From Aureimonas sp. SA4125 (GTDB lineage: Bacteria; Pseudomonadota; Alphaproteobacteria; Rhizobiales; Rhizobiaceae): DNA of 64,000 nucleotides. The position numbers were made by a program, and so were the translations under genes. Of this stretch, positions 8,136-18,020 are shown one piece after another; the first letter of the stretch is position 1; every line of letters starts with the position of its first letter. The DNA is taken from NCBI RefSeq assembly GCF_019973775.1, contig NZ_AP025032.1, positions 3,038,001-3,102,000 of the forward strand, given 5' to 3'. The notes under the pieces were generated by a model that was given only the letters and a program-made list of their open reading frames with translations, was not told where the DNA came from and searched no databases.

Positions 8136-9049
8136 ACACCTTCGTCAAGAAGGCATGGAAGCGCTGGCGCATCGTTTCCGACTGGACGACGGCGCAGGCG
8201 GTCTTCGCCGTGCTGCGGCTGCTGCGGCTGATGCCGCCGCAGGCAGGCCTCAGCGCCGCGGCAGCCCTCGGGCGCTGGATCGGCCCCTTGACGAGCCGTC
8301 ACAAGGTGGCGGCCGCCAATCTGCGCCTCGCCTATCCCGACCGGGACGAGGCCTGGATCGACGCGACGGCGCGCGCCAACTGGGAGCAGATGGCCCGGCT
8401 TGCCGCGGAGTTCGTCTTTCTCGATGAAATCTTCGATTTCGATCCCGACCGCCCGGGCGAGGGCTTGATCGAGGTCGAGGGAGCCGAGATCTTCGCGGAA
8501 CTGCGGGACCGCAAGGGCCCCTTCATCTTCTTCACCGGCCATCTCGGCTGTTTCGAGCTTTTGCCGATCTGCGCCGCGGCCTTCGATCTGGAGGTCACCG
8601 CCCTCTTCCGCAAGCCGAACAACCGCTACATCGCGCGCGAGATCCTGTCGACGCGCAAGACCAGCGGCGGACACATGGTGCCGTCGAAGGCAGGCGCTGC
8701 CTGGGCCCTTGCCGGCACGCTGGACCGCGGCGGTGCCGTCGGCATGCTCGTGGACCAGAAGTTCAAGAAGGGCGTCAAGACGACCTTCTTCGGCCGGGAG
8801 TGCCGGACGAACCCGCTGGTCCCCAAGCTTGCACGCCAGTTTGCCTGCGAGGTCTACCCCGTCCGTTCCATTCGCCTGCCGAACGGCCGCTACCGCCTCG
8901 AACTGAAGCCGAGGATCGAGCTGCCGCGCACGCAAGAGGGCGTCGTCGACATTGCGGCCAGCTGCCAGATGTTGAACGACATCGTCGAGTCCTGGGTGCG
9001 CGAGCATCCGGAACAGTGGATGTGGTTTCACCGCCGCTGGCAGCAGTGA
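8132..9049 (+). CDS. lpxXL: Lipid A very-long-chain acyltransferase LpxXL
   Basis: 305-residue LpxL/HtrB-family acyltransferase of the inner membrane. In rhizobia it transfers the 27-hydroxyoctacosanoyl group from AcpXL to lipid A as a secondary acyl chain. The family H-x4-D/E catalytic motif is H137-LGCF-E142. A hydrophobic N-terminal segment (about 18-40) is a likely membrane anchor. The start overlaps the adh2XL stop (ATGA), indicating translational coupling. It is the last gene of the operon; the next gene is convergent. Confidence 0.9.
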   Translation: MNTFVKKAWKRWRIVSDWTTAQAVFAVLRLLRLMPPQAGLSAAAALGRWIGPLTSRHKVAAANLRLAYPDRDEAWIDATARANWEQMARLAAEFVFLDEIFDFDPDRPGEGLIEVEGAEIFAELRDRKGPFIFFTGHLGCFELLPICAAAFDLEVTALFRKPNNRYIAREILSTRKTSGGHMVPSKAGAAWALAGTLDRGGAVGMLVDQKFKKGVKTTFFGRECRTNPLVPKLARQFACEVYPVRSIRLPNGRYRLELKPRIELPRTQEGVVDIAASCQMLNDIVESWVREHPEQWMWFHRRWQQ

Positions 9050-9220
9050 TTCCTCCCGCTCCGGCGCAGCACGCCATCCCCGCATGGCGGCGCCGCGAGC
9101 CGTGCCCGCGGAGCCGTCGACAGATGGAAGCCTCTGGTCGGATCTACCGGGGACAAGAGATGGCTGCACGACCGGTGGTTGACCGAGCCGCCCCGCCTCC
9201 CTGTCTTCAGGTATCCCGAG

Positions 9221-9655
9221 TCAGCGGGCGATGACGATGGACGTATTTCGGGGGCCGACTTCCTTGACCATCGAATAGAGCTTGGCGGCATTGGCCGGAT
9301 GGAGCCGGATGCATCCATGCGAGGCGGGACGCCCAAGACGCGAGATCGACTGCGTCCCGTGGATGGCATAGCCCCCACGAAAAAAGATCGAATGGGGCAT
9401 CGGAGACTGGTTGTACTTCTGCGAATACCACATCCGGTGCATCCGCGTCGGCCGATAGCGTCCGACGGGCGTGCGATATCCAGACCTCGCCGTCGACACT
9501 TTCCAGCGATCGACGACAGTCCCGTTGCGCGTAACCGTCATGACCTGCGAGGAAATATCGACTTTGGCGACCAGGGATGCTTTTGCCGACGCGCTCCCTG
9601 TCTCCAATGCAAACACAAACGCCATCGCTGCCGCAAAGATATTGATGGACCTCAC
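9221..9655 (-). CDS. L,D-transpeptidase (YkuD domain), secreted
   Basis: 144-residue periplasmic enzyme predicted to form 3-3 peptidoglycan crosslinks or attach outer-membrane proteins to peptidoglycan. Residues 1-24 are a signal peptide (cut after SASA). The YkuD catalytic motif is complete: His99 in YAIHGT and Cys115 in SHGCIRL. The start is GTG at 9655; AGTGGGGAG upstream can serve as ribosome binding site. It is divergent from the GGDEF/EAL gene and convergent with lpxXL. In Hyphomicrobiales beta-barrel proteins are tethered by such enzymes, which would fit the nearby porin and lipid A genes, but that link is inference. Confidence 0.88.
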   Translation of the reverse strand: MRSINIFAAAMAFVFALETGSASAKASLVAKVDISSQVMTVTRNGTVVDRWKVSTARSGYRTPVGRYRPTRMHRMWYSQKYNQSPMPHSIFFRGGYAIHGTQSISRLGRPASHGCIRLHPANAAKLYSMVKEVGPRNTSIVIAR

Positions 9656-9910
9656 TATATCTACTCCCCACTAAACGCCTACTCCACATCTAACATAAGG
9701 GGGCCTCGGAACGGTTTTAGCAATAGGTCGGATTTGACTGGGGTGATTGAGAAGTATTTAAAAGACTCTGTGACCTTATCGCAACGGCAGGTTTTTTCTG
9801 CAGCGCCGGCCAGCGATCGTGGGACGGCTGGATCTTCGTTTGCCTGACGAGAAAAATTTTTACCTTCTGCCGATAGCCTGCAAAGACAGAAATCTGGTCC
9901 AACGCACCCA

Positions 9911-11914
9911 ATGCTGAATGTACTGAAACGATATTGGGCAACGATCCTCGGCGCGGCGATCATCGCCGGCGTGGTGACGTTGGGCACGCTCCATATCGGC
10001 GCCACGACGATCGGCGCTCTGGTCGAGACCGCCCTGCGGACGAAGGGAGAGAAGTTCTCGGAGCTTCTCCTGTCCACCGACGGCAATGTGGATGCGTTCC
10101 TCACCGGGGTTTCGCGGGCCGCCGACGCGGAAACCAAGATCCGTCAGTTGGCCGCCCTTGCCGATATCGACACCTTCTCCGTCTTCGACCGCAACGGCGA
10201 GGAAGTCTTCCGGTCCCGTTCCGACCGATACGAGTGGCTGCTGCGCGATCGTCCGGGCGGGATCAGCTCCAAGGATCGGCTTTCCGACCGCATTCTGAAC
10301 AGTCCCGGCAAGTGGCAGATCGTCTACGACGACGGCCGCACCAACCCTTCCCTGGTGACGCCGCTCATTCGGGACGGGCAGACGATCGGCTACCTCTCCG
10401 TCGTGGCCGACATGATCGACGACCGGACGTCCTACGGGATCACGCTTCGCGACGCGTCGCTGTCCGTCCTCGCTTTGCTCCTGATAGCCACCGGCGTTCC
10501 GTCGCTGATCTACATCCGGCGTCACCGCAAGATCGCGGAGGCAGACGATCGCATCCAGTTCCTCGCCAATCACGACCCGCTGACGCACCTTTTCAACCGG
10601 ACAAGGATGCAGGAGGAAACCCAGCGGATCCTGGCGACGTCGCGGGCGACGCGCGAGGAGATGGCGTTCTGCTTCATCGACATCGCCGGGCTGTCCGACA
10701 TCAATGACAGCCTCGGACAGGGGGCCGGCGACGAACTGCTCCAGATCGTCGCCAACCGCCTGACCTCGACCGTGGACCGGACCGACCTCCTCGCCCGTAT
10801 CGGTGCCGACGACTTCGTTCTCCTGCGCCGCCGCGTCACCGGCGCGGACGACCTTGCCGCCGTCGCGCTCAGCATCAAGCGCGCCGTTGCCGAGCCGGTC
10901 GAGCTGAAAGGCCAGATCATCCGGCCAAACGTCTCCATCGGCGTCGCGATGATGCCCAGGGATGGGCGCACCTATGGCGAGCTCGTCAACCACGCCGAAC
11001 TCGCCCTCTTCCAGCACAAGACTTCGAAGACCGGCGACTGTGTCGTTTTCGAGCAGCATATGGACGAGGAAGTTCATCGGCGGCGGCAGATCGAGGCGAC
11101 GGTCCGCGATGCGCTCGCCAATGACGGCTTCGAGCTTTTCTACCAGCCCATCGTCGACCGTGCGGGCACCCAGCTGCTGGGATTCGAGGCGCTGCTGCGG
11201 CTGCCCGACCCCGCCGGCGGCTACATCTCCCCGGTGCTGTTCATTCCGATCGCCGAGACCCGCGGCTACATCAAGGAAATCGGCACCTGGGTCATCCGCA
11301 AGGCGGCCGAGCAGATCGCTCACTGGCCCGATCATCTGTTCGTCTCGGTCAACCTCTCGGCCGTGCAGTTCCGGGACGGGGACCTCGTCGGGATCGTGAA
11401 GCAGGCGCTGTCCAAGGCCGGCATCGAAGGTCGGCGGCTTGAGATCGAAGTGGTGGAGTCCCTCCTCCTCGAGCGGTCCGACGATATTCTCGGCCAGCTG
11501 AACGAGCTGAAGGCGCTGGGGGTCTCCATCGACATGGATGATTTCGGAACCGGTTATTCGTCGCTCGGCTATCTCTGGCGCTTCCCCTTCGACAAGCTGA
11601 AGATCGACCAGTCCTTCATGGTGGCCTTCGATGCGGGCGAACAGAACGTCAGCGAAATTCTCGGCACCATCGTCTCGCTGGCCCACCACATGCACATGAA
11701 GGTGACGGCAGAAGGCGTCGAGACGAAGGAACAGGCCGATCTCCTGGCTTCGCTCGGCTGCGACCAGCAGCAGGGCTACTATTTCGGCAAGCCGATGCCC
11801 GCGAACCGGATCGCCGGCGAAATCCTGGCGCGCTATCAGACCCGGACCGGCCACGCCAGAGAGGCGACGACGCCGATGTCTGCCCTCGGCATGCGCACCG
11901 TCCCATCGGCCTGA
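9911..11914 (+). CDS. Membrane GGDEF/EAL protein, probable c-di-GMP phosphodiesterase
   Basis: 667-residue signalling protein. A first membrane helix at about 12-32 and a second at about 185-205 (LALLLIATGVPSLIYI) enclose a periplasmic sensor region of about 150 residues. The GGDEF domain follows (about 220-385) with its motif degenerated to G298-A-D-D-F302, which argues against cyclase activity. The EAL domain (about 395-645) is intact: E426-A-L in GFEALLRL and DDFGTGYSS from D543. I infer a c-di-GMP phosphodiesterase whose GGDEF domain is at most regulatory. The ATG at 9911 gives a basic N-terminal tail before the first helix. Confidence 0.88.
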   Translation: MLNVLKRYWATILGAAIIAGVVTLGTLHIGATTIGALVETALRTKGEKFSELLLSTDGNVDAFLTGVSRAADAETKIRQLAALADIDTFSVFDRNGEEVFRSRSDRYEWLLRDRPGGISSKDRLSDRILNSPGKWQIVYDDGRTNPSLVTPLIRDGQTIGYLSVVADMIDDRTSYGITLRDASLSVLALLLIATGVPSLIYIRRHRKIAEADDRIQFLANHDPLTHLFNRTRMQEETQRILATSRATREEMAFCFIDIAGLSDINDSLGQGAGDELLQIVANRLTSTVDRTDLLARIGADDFVLLRRRVTGADDLAAVALSIKRAVAEPVELKGQIIRPNVSIGVAMMPRDGRTYGELVNHAELALFQHKTSKTGDCVVFEQHMDEEVHRRRQIEATVRDALANDGFELFYQPIVDRAGTQLLGFEALLRLPDPAGGYISPVLFIPIAETRGYIKEIGTWVIRKAAEQIAHWPDHLFVSVNLSAVQFRDGDLVGIVKQALSKAGIEGRRLEIEVVESLLLERSDDILGQLNELKALGVSIDMDDFGTGYSSLGYLWRFPFDKLKIDQSFMVAFDAGEQNVSEILGTIVSLAHHMHMKVTAEGVETKEQADLLASLGCDQQQGYYFGKPMPANRIAGEILARYQTRTGHAREATTPMSALGMRTVPSA

Positions 11915-12473
11915 CGCGGGATATCGACGAGGCGCGAGCCACAGGTATCCCCGCGATCCGCCAGACCTCCGTGCCGATGAGGCCCGTAGGGGGCGGCCGC
12001 ATCCATCCACACCATGGTGCTGCGCGTCGCGGGACGCTGCTGCGGACGACAGCGATGTGCAGCGTCTGCGTCGCGGGCAGACCGCCGCTGCAGGATGGGA
12101 TACGCGACCGACGGCACCGGCCGGGAGAGCGGCAGAGAGGGAATGGCGGCAGGGCATCGTGCGGCATTCGATCGACGCGAAAAAACCGCGCCGTCCGAAG
12201 AAGCGGCGCGGTTTTCTCCACAACGTGACTGGAGGGTCTGGGCGCCAAGGGCCCCGGTACGCGATACTTTTCCCGGAGGCGGAGGCGTCTTTCGTCGCTC
12301 CCCAGTTATCGCAGGCAGGTGTTACTCATCCTCTAACGCCGCGCATTTCTGTCGGCCAGAACAGCCCTTACCGGGCCCGGGTCCCGTGATTGAAGCCAGC
12401 GAATGGCCGGAATGAAATGACGCACACGCCTCCGCCCGATGGCCTTACCACGCGCTCGCCCCGCCGCGCCCTG
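11915..12473. other. Intergenic region before IS256 copy 2
   Basis: No supported gene; open frames here are GC-rich and Arg/Pro-rich without a ribosome binding site. It contains a strong terminator hairpin at 12182-12215 and ends in the left target duplication of IS256 copy 2 (12466-12473). Confidence 0.55.
12182..12215. terminator. Bidirectional rho-independent terminator
   Basis: Perfect 12-bp stem AAAACCGCGCCG / CGGCGCGGTTTT with a 10-nt loop, with T runs on both strands. It lies 270 bp after the GGDEF/EAL stop and would also stop minus-strand transcripts. Confidence 0.75.
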
Positions 12474-13848
12474 GGTAGTGTCCGCGCTCGTGGTGGAAAT
12501 TCCGACATTGAAAGGTGTGGCTGAGGCGGTCACCGGATAGGGCGGCTAAGGTGGAGTTGCGAGACTTCAACCTGACCGGAGAACCCGATGACCGAGGACA
12601 GACTACCGCTTGCCGAGCTTTTTGCGAAAGCCGGGGACGGCGATTTCCTGAGAACGATAGCCGAGAGCGTGATGCAGCTCCTTATGGAGGTCGACGTTGA
12701 AGGCATGATCGGCGCCGGGCGCCACGAACGGACGCAGGAACGGGCGACTTATCGCAATGGCTACCGCGACCGCTCGCTCGACACGCGGCTCGGCTCGTTG
12801 CAGCTTCGGATACCCAAGCTTCGGCAGGGCAGCTACTTCCCGCCGTTCCTGGAGCCGAGAAAGCTCTCGGAGAAGGCCTTGGTTGCCGTCATTCAGGAAG
12901 CTTGGATCAGCGGCGTTTCCACCCGGCGGGTCGACGATCTGGTACAGGCCATGGGGCTGTCGGGGATCGGCAAGAGCACCGTATCGAAGCTGTGCAAAGA
13001 CATCGACGAACGCGTCGGCGGCTTCCTCGACCGTCCTCTCACTGGCGACTGGCCCTACCTCTGGCTGGATGCGACCTACCTGAAGCAGCGCGAGGGTGGA
13101 CGCATCGTTTCGGTCGCCGCCATAATCGCCGTGGCCGTGAACACGGACGGCAAGCGCGAGATCGTCGGCCTTCACATCGGCCCCTCGGAAGCGGAGACGT
13201 TTTGGTCGAGCTTCCTCAAGAGCCTCGTGCGCCGCGGCCTGTCCGGCGTGAAGCTCGTGATCTCGGATGCTCACGAAGGGCTGAAAGCCGCCATTCGCCG
13301 GGTGTTCAGCGCCTCCTGGCAGCGCTGCCGGGTGCATTGGATGCGCAACGCCCTGTCGTATGTCCCGAAGGCGCAGCAGAGCATGGCGGCGGCCGCGCTG
13401 CGCCAAGCCTTCGCCCAGCCCGATCGTGCTAGCGCCAGCCAGGCGCTGCGCCACGTCGCCGACCAGCTTCGGGGAAAGTGTCCAAAGCTCGGGGCCTTCA
13501 TCGACAACAGCGAGACCGACGTGCTGGCGCACATGGATTTTCCCAGTCAGCACCGGACCCGGATCCATTCGACGAATTCCCTGGAGCGCCTGAACAAGGA
13601 GGTGAAGCGGCGTGCCGACGTCGTCGGAATCTTCCCGAACGAGGGATCCATCATCCGGCTCATCGGCGCCGTCCTTCTCGAGGCCAACGACGAATGGCAG
13701 ATCCAGAACCGCTACATGCAGACCGAACCCATGGCCGACCTCATGGCCATGGGCAACACTGCAAAACCCGAACAGATTTCCACCGAAGTCGCCTGAAACG
13801 GAGCCGCTTCAGCTACACTCAATTTCCACCACGTTGACGGACACGACC
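12474..13848 (+). mobile_element. IS256-family insertion sequence, copy 2
   Basis: 1375 bp with the same ends as copy 1 and in the same orientation. It is flanked by a perfect 8-bp target duplication GCGCCCTG (12466-12473 and 13849-13856), which marks an independent and recent insertion into the space between the GGDEF/EAL gene and the choline transporter operon. Confidence 0.96.
12588..13796 (+). CDS. IS256-family (Mutator) transposase, copy 2
   Basis: 402 residues, identical in translation to copies 1 and 3, with intact D161, D227 and E333. The gene fills most of the element and nothing suggests inactivation. Confidence 0.95.
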   Translation: MTEDRLPLAELFAKAGDGDFLRTIAESVMQLLMEVDVEGMIGAGRHERTQERATYRNGYRDRSLDTRLGSLQLRIPKLRQGSYFPPFLEPRKLSEKALVAVIQEAWISGVSTRRVDDLVQAMGLSGIGKSTVSKLCKDIDERVGGFLDRPLTGDWPYLWLDATYLKQREGGRIVSVAAIIAVAVNTDGKREIVGLHIGPSEAETFWSSFLKSLVRRGLSGVKLVISDAHEGLKAAIRRVFSASWQRCRVHWMRNALSYVPKAQQSMAAAALRQAFAQPDRASASQALRHVADQLRGKCPKLGAFIDNSETDVLAHMDFPSQHRTRIHSTNSLERLNKEVKRRADVVGIFPNEGSIIRLIGAVLLEANDEWQIQNRYMQTEPMADLMAMGNTAKPEQISTEVA

Positions 13849-14369
13849 GCGCCCTGCGTGGACACCCGTCCCCGACCCCAGCTCATCGGCCCGGCACCGA
13901 TCCTCCGGGATCTCGTCGCGTTGCGGCCGCTAAAGCGGGATGGCTTTTCTTCGAATCGCCGAGCCGCTTTCGTTCTTTGTTTCCGCATGATCTCTTTCCG
14001 AAAGCCGGAGGCCACCTTTCGGGATCATGCTCTAATGCCGCAGAGACAACGGTCGCCGTCGCGTTCGGACATGTGCGCCATCTGTGGTGCCATAGGCTGA
14101 CAGTGCCGAAACGATGCCAGCCGCAGGGAGGCGCCTCAATATCAAGCCTCGGTGCCTAGCACCCCGGGATTGGTTGAACACCTGCGTGATGGGTTCAGAA
14201 TAAATCAGAAAACGGTTGGATTCGCAGACGTGACGGGCTAGCCTTGTATCAACACAACGGTCGTAGCGTAGTGCTTTCTGATAAAGTGCCGAATATGCAA
14301 GCATTGACTTGCTGCTAATGCGCTTCGTTGTGATTTCATTGGTGCATATTTTCTCTCGAAAGGCCGGAT
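13849..14369. other. Intergenic region upstream of choline-type transporter operon
   Basis: No supported gene. It is noticeably more AT-rich towards the 3' half (14150-14369), as expected of a promoter region. A TTGACT hexamer lies at 14304-14309 but I see no convincing -10 partner, so no promoter is called. Confidence 0.45.
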
Positions 14370-15371
14370 ATGAAGAAACTTCTCGCATCGACCATTCTCG
14401 CTGCCTCGATTTTCGGCTTCGCTGGAGCCGCATCGGCCGCGGAAGACTGTGGCAGCATGACGATTTCTGCGATGAACTGGGCGTCTGCCGAGGTGCTGGC
14501 CTCGATCGACAAGTTCATCCTAGAAAACGGCTATGGCTGCGACGCCTCGCTCGTGCCGGGCGACACCATGCCGACTTTTGCCTCGATGACCGAGAAGGGC
14601 CAACCCGACATCGCGCCGGAAATGTGGGTTAACCAGTTCCGCGACCAGATCGACGGCGCCGTGAAGGACGGCAGGGTCATGTACGGCGCCGAGTCTCTGA
14701 CGGACGGCGGCGTCGAAGGATGGTGGGTCCCCACCTATTTCGCCGAGGCACATCCCGAGATCAAGACGATCCAGGATGCGATGGAGCATCCCGAACTCTT
14801 CCCGTCGAGCGAGGATCCGTCGAAGGGGGCGGTCTACAACTGCCCGTCGGGCTGGGGCTGCCAGATCACCACGACGCAGTTCTTCAAGGCCTATGAGGGC
14901 GAAAAGAAAGGCTTCGTGCTCGTCGATACGGGCTCGGGCGCCGGCCTCGACGGCTCCATCGCCAAGGCCTACGAGAACAAGCAGCCCTGGCTCGGCTACT
15001 ACTGGGCACCGACCGCCGTGCTCGGCAAATACGACATGACCAAGCTCGGCTTCGACACCACGTTCGACGAGGGCGAATGGAAGCGCTGTACCTCGGTTGC
15101 CGACTGCCCGGATCCGAAGATCAACGCCTGGACGAAGAGCGAGGTCTTCACCATGGTCACGCCGAAAGTCGCCGAATCCTCGAGCGGCGCGGCCGAATAT
15201 CTGAAGACCCGCGGCTGGAGCAACGACATCGTCAACAAGCTGCTCGCCTGGAAGGAAGACAAGCAAGCGAACGGCGAGGACACGGCGCTGCACTTCCTCG
15301 AGAGCCAGCCGGACGTCTGGACCAAGTGGGTCCCGGCTGACGTCGCAGAAAAGGTCAAGGCGGCCCTCTAG
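14370..15371 (+). CDS. choX: Choline/glycine betaine ABC transporter substrate-binding protein
   Basis: 333-residue periplasmic binding protein of the OpuAC/ProX type. Residues 1-23 form the signal peptide (GAASA before AED). The mature part is rich in Trp and Tyr that could form the cation-pi box for a quaternary ammonium head group (MNWASAEV, EMWVNQF, GWWVPTYF, LGYYWAP). It is first in a three-gene set with a ProW-type permease and a ProV-type ATPase. The size and sequence style fit rhizobial ChoX, a high-affinity choline binder, but glycine betaine or another betaine cannot be excluded. GAAAGG precedes the ATG. Confidence 0.85.
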   Translation: MKKLLASTILAASIFGFAGAASAAEDCGSMTISAMNWASAEVLASIDKFILENGYGCDASLVPGDTMPTFASMTEKGQPDIAPEMWVNQFRDQIDGAVKDGRVMYGAESLTDGGVEGWWVPTYFAEAHPEIKTIQDAMEHPELFPSSEDPSKGAVYNCPSGWGCQITTTQFFKAYEGEKKGFVLVDTGSGAGLDGSIAKAYENKQPWLGYYWAPTAVLGKYDMTKLGFDTTFDEGEWKRCTSVADCPDPKINAWTKSEVFTMVTPKVAESSSGAAEYLKTRGWSNDIVNKLLAWKEDKQANGEDTALHFLESQPDVWTKWVPADVAEKVKAAL

Positions 15372-15647
15372 GCCCCTTCCCGGCAGGAGCCGCACCGGCT
15401 GCTGCCAACCGACCAACCCGACGGGAGCCACAGGCTGGCTCCCGTCGAACTCCCTCTCCGCTTCGGGCTTGCCAGTCAGGGCTCGCCCCAGGGGAGCTGG
15501 CACCCCACAGGCCGAACGCCGCCGGTTTTGCGGCCCTGCTTCAGGCGCCATGGTGGATCTCCGGGATCAGCAGGCCGGCTGATCGGCCCGGCGACATCAG
15601 CCCCGAAGCAACGCGGCACGGCCCACCTCGTTGGATTGGTTGAAACT

Positions 15648-16538
15648 GTGCCGAACTGGTTTTATGAGTTCCCCGAGATGGACCGCGGCCTGCTCCGGGA
15701 GGGAACGCGCGCCGTCGACCAGGCCTACAAGGCTTTTTCCCGTGCCTGGGGCGACACGATCGAGGCGGTCTTTCGGCCGCTCCTCGACTTCCTGCTCTGG
15801 TTCGAATCTCTGTTGCTGACCACGCCCTGGTGGATCGTGCTGCTGGTCGCCACAGCCATCGTCTGGTTTTCCAGCCACTCCCGCAAGATCACGATCGGCA
15901 CGGTTGTGGCCCTCCTCCTCATCGGCCTCTTCGGCATGTGGGAAGATACGATGCGCACGCTGTCGATCATCGTCGTGTGCACGCTCCTGTCGATCGTCAT
16001 CGGCCTGCCGATCGGAATCCTGATGTCGCGCTCCGACAGGGTTCAGGCTGTCGTCTCGCCGATCCTCGACGTCATGCAGACCATGCCGTCCTTCGTCTAT
16101 CTCATCCCCATCGTCATGCTGCTCGGCATCGGGCTCATTCCGGGCCTCCTCGTCGTCGTCATCTACGCCATGCCGCCGATCATCCGCCTGACCAATCTCG
16201 GCATCCGGCTCGTCGACAAGGAAGTGCTGGAGGCGGCCGACGCCTTCGGCGCGTCGAACTGGCAGCGGCTGACCGGCGTGCAGCTGCCGCTCTCGCTGCC
16301 GACGATCATGGCAGGCATCAACCAGACCATCATGATGGCGCTCGCAATGGTCGTCGTCGCCTCGCTGATCGGCGTGCGCGGCCTCGGCCAGCCGGTGCTG
16401 CAGGCGATCACCAATCAGTATTTCGCGCAGGGCGTGATGAATGGCCTCGCCATCGTCGCCATCGCCATCATCTTCGACCGCACCAGTCAGGCCTACGGGC
16501 GCCGGCTGCAGCGCCACCGGGAGGCCTCCCATGGATGA
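15648..16538 (+). CDS. choW: Choline/betaine ABC transporter permease
   Basis: 296-residue inner-membrane permease (BPD_transp_1). About six to seven helices are visible, starting at WWIVLLVATAIVWF, with the EAA-type loop EAADAFGASNWQRL facing the ATPase. I choose the GTG at 15648 (start MPNWFYEFPEMDRG), because it gives a ChoW-like N terminus; the in-frame ATG at 15678 and a longer frame from 15528 are alternatives. It lies some 275 bp after choX and its end overlaps the ATPase gene by 8 bp. It probably forms a homodimer. Confidence 0.85.
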   Translation: MPNWFYEFPEMDRGLLREGTRAVDQAYKAFSRAWGDTIEAVFRPLLDFLLWFESLLLTTPWWIVLLVATAIVWFSSHSRKITIGTVVALLLIGLFGMWEDTMRTLSIIVVCTLLSIVIGLPIGILMSRSDRVQAVVSPILDVMQTMPSFVYLIPIVMLLGIGLIPGLLVVVIYAMPPIIRLTNLGIRLVDKEVLEAADAFGASNWQRLTGVQLPLSLPTIMAGINQTIMMALAMVVVASLIGVRGLGQPVLQAITNQYFAQGVMNGLAIVAIAIIFDRTSQAYGRRLQRHREASHG

Positions 16539-17574
16539 CGTCGCGATCCGGATACGCTCGCTCTACAAGATCTTCGGCTCCGACGACCGCCGCCTGGTGG
16601 AGGAGGTCAAGGCGGGCATGAGCAAGGCCGAGCTGATGGAGCGGCATCAGCACGTCCTCGGCCTGAAGGACATCAACATCGACATGCCGAAGGGCGGCAT
16701 TCAGGTGGTGATGGGCCTGTCGGGTTCGGGCAAGTCGACCCTCATCCGCCACATCAACCGGCTGATCGAACCGACCTCCGGCGAGATTCTCATCGGCGGC
16801 GAGGACGTACTGGCGATGTCGCCCGCGCGCCTGCAGGATTTTCGCCGGCACAAGATCTCGATGGTGTTCCAGCGCTTCGCCCTCCTGCCGCACAAGACCA
16901 TCATCGACAACGTTACCTACGGCCTCTCGATCCAGGGCAAAAGCGAGGCGGAAAAGCAGGCCGCCGCCAAGCGCTGGATCGATCGCGTCGGCCTTTCCGG
17001 CTACGAGAACCGCTATCCCGCGGCGCTGTCGGGTGGCATGCAGCAGCGGGTCGGGCTTGCTCGCGCGCTCGCCACCGACGCCGACATCCTGCTGATGGAC
17101 GAGGCCTTCTCCGCGCTCGACCCGCTGATCCGCAGCGACATGCAGTCCGTGCTGCTCGGCCTGCAGGATGAGCTTCACAAGACCATCGTCTTCATCACCC
17201 ACGATCTCGACGAGGCCCTGCGCATCGGCAACCGCATCGCGATCCTGCGCGACGGCGAGATCGTGCAGCAGGGAACGGGCGAGGAGATCGTCCTCAAGCC
17301 GGCCGATGCCTACATCGCCTCCTTCGTCCGGGAGGTGAACCGGGGTCGCGTGATCCAGGTCCAGACCATCATGCAGCCGCCCTCGGCGGAAGGCGGCACG
17401 AGCGGGCCGGCGGTGGCCAAGGGCACGCTCATCGAGGAGGCGGCCCGTCTCATGTCGGAAAGCGGAAGCCAGTCGGCGCACGTCGTCAACGGCACGGGCC
17501 TGCCGATCGGCATCCTGACCCTGCAGGGCATCATGACCGCAATGGTCAACCCGCCGGACCATCCCGCCCCTTAG
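16531..17574 (+). CDS. choV: Choline/betaine ABC transporter ATP-binding protein
   Basis: 347-residue ProV/OpuAA-type ATPase. Walker A is GLSGSGKST (62-70), the signature is LSGGMQQRVGLARAL, Walker B is ILLMDEAFSALDP, and the switch His lies in FITHDLDEAL. The N terminus has the extra ProV-type segment (EVKAGMSKAELMERH) and the C terminus carries a partial CBS-like extension (about 280-340) that in this family senses osmotic or ionic state. The ATG at 16531 overlaps the permease end and gives the standard N terminus. Together with the two genes before it, it makes a complete importer. Confidence 0.9.
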   Translation: MDDVAIRIRSLYKIFGSDDRRLVEEVKAGMSKAELMERHQHVLGLKDINIDMPKGGIQVVMGLSGSGKSTLIRHINRLIEPTSGEILIGGEDVLAMSPARLQDFRRHKISMVFQRFALLPHKTIIDNVTYGLSIQGKSEAEKQAAAKRWIDRVGLSGYENRYPAALSGGMQQRVGLARALATDADILLMDEAFSALDPLIRSDMQSVLLGLQDELHKTIVFITHDLDEALRIGNRIAILRDGEIVQQGTGEEIVLKPADAYIASFVREVNRGRVIQVQTIMQPPSAEGGTSGPAVAKGTLIEEAARLMSESGSQSAHVVNGTGLPIGILTLQGIMTAMVNPPDHPAP

Positions 17575-18020
17575 GGAGAACCTGGCGACGCCGGCATGGT
17601 GCAAATGCGGCAGTAGGCAGCAAAGGCCACCAAGGTGGTCTAACTATAAGGGGGCTCGAGAAGCGCCGCACCGCGGGATCCAACGGATCAACGCCGCAAC
17701 GCATGCCGATGGCCTCGACGCATTTGCCTGCCGAGATCGCACCCGGAAACGGGCTACCCTTCTTGTGGCTTTTTGTACCGAATGCCGCAAAAATCCGGGA
17801 GCGCTGTGTTGCTTGGCCGGCTCCTGCTGCGACCGGATACGATCGGCGGGGGAAGGCGGACGCCCGGACTTGCAGAGCGGCTACACGGGTCGGCGCAGAA
17901 CCCGGACCGGGCAGGCCGGATGTTGCACGCATCCAGGGACCGGACCCGTCTCACGCAGTCCGGCGCATGAAGCGAAAGTGTCGATGCGTCGTCGGCGCGC
18001 CCGAAGGCGCCGGCGCCACT
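17575..18020. other. Intergenic region after choV
   Basis: I see no convincing gene, RNA or repeat. The open frames present are Arg/Pro-rich and lack ribosome binding sites. Confidence 0.5.

Noticed and set aside
9860..12223. 787-codon frame opposite to the GGDEF/EAL gene
   Set aside because: Antisense shadow; the plus strand carries EAL and DDFGTG motifs.
1063..13848. Composite transposon formed by IS256 copies 1 and 2
   Set aside because: Each copy has its own target duplication, so the interval did not move as a unit.
14304..14332. TTGACT as -35 of a choX promoter
   Set aside because: No acceptable -10 hexamer at 16-18 bp spacing.
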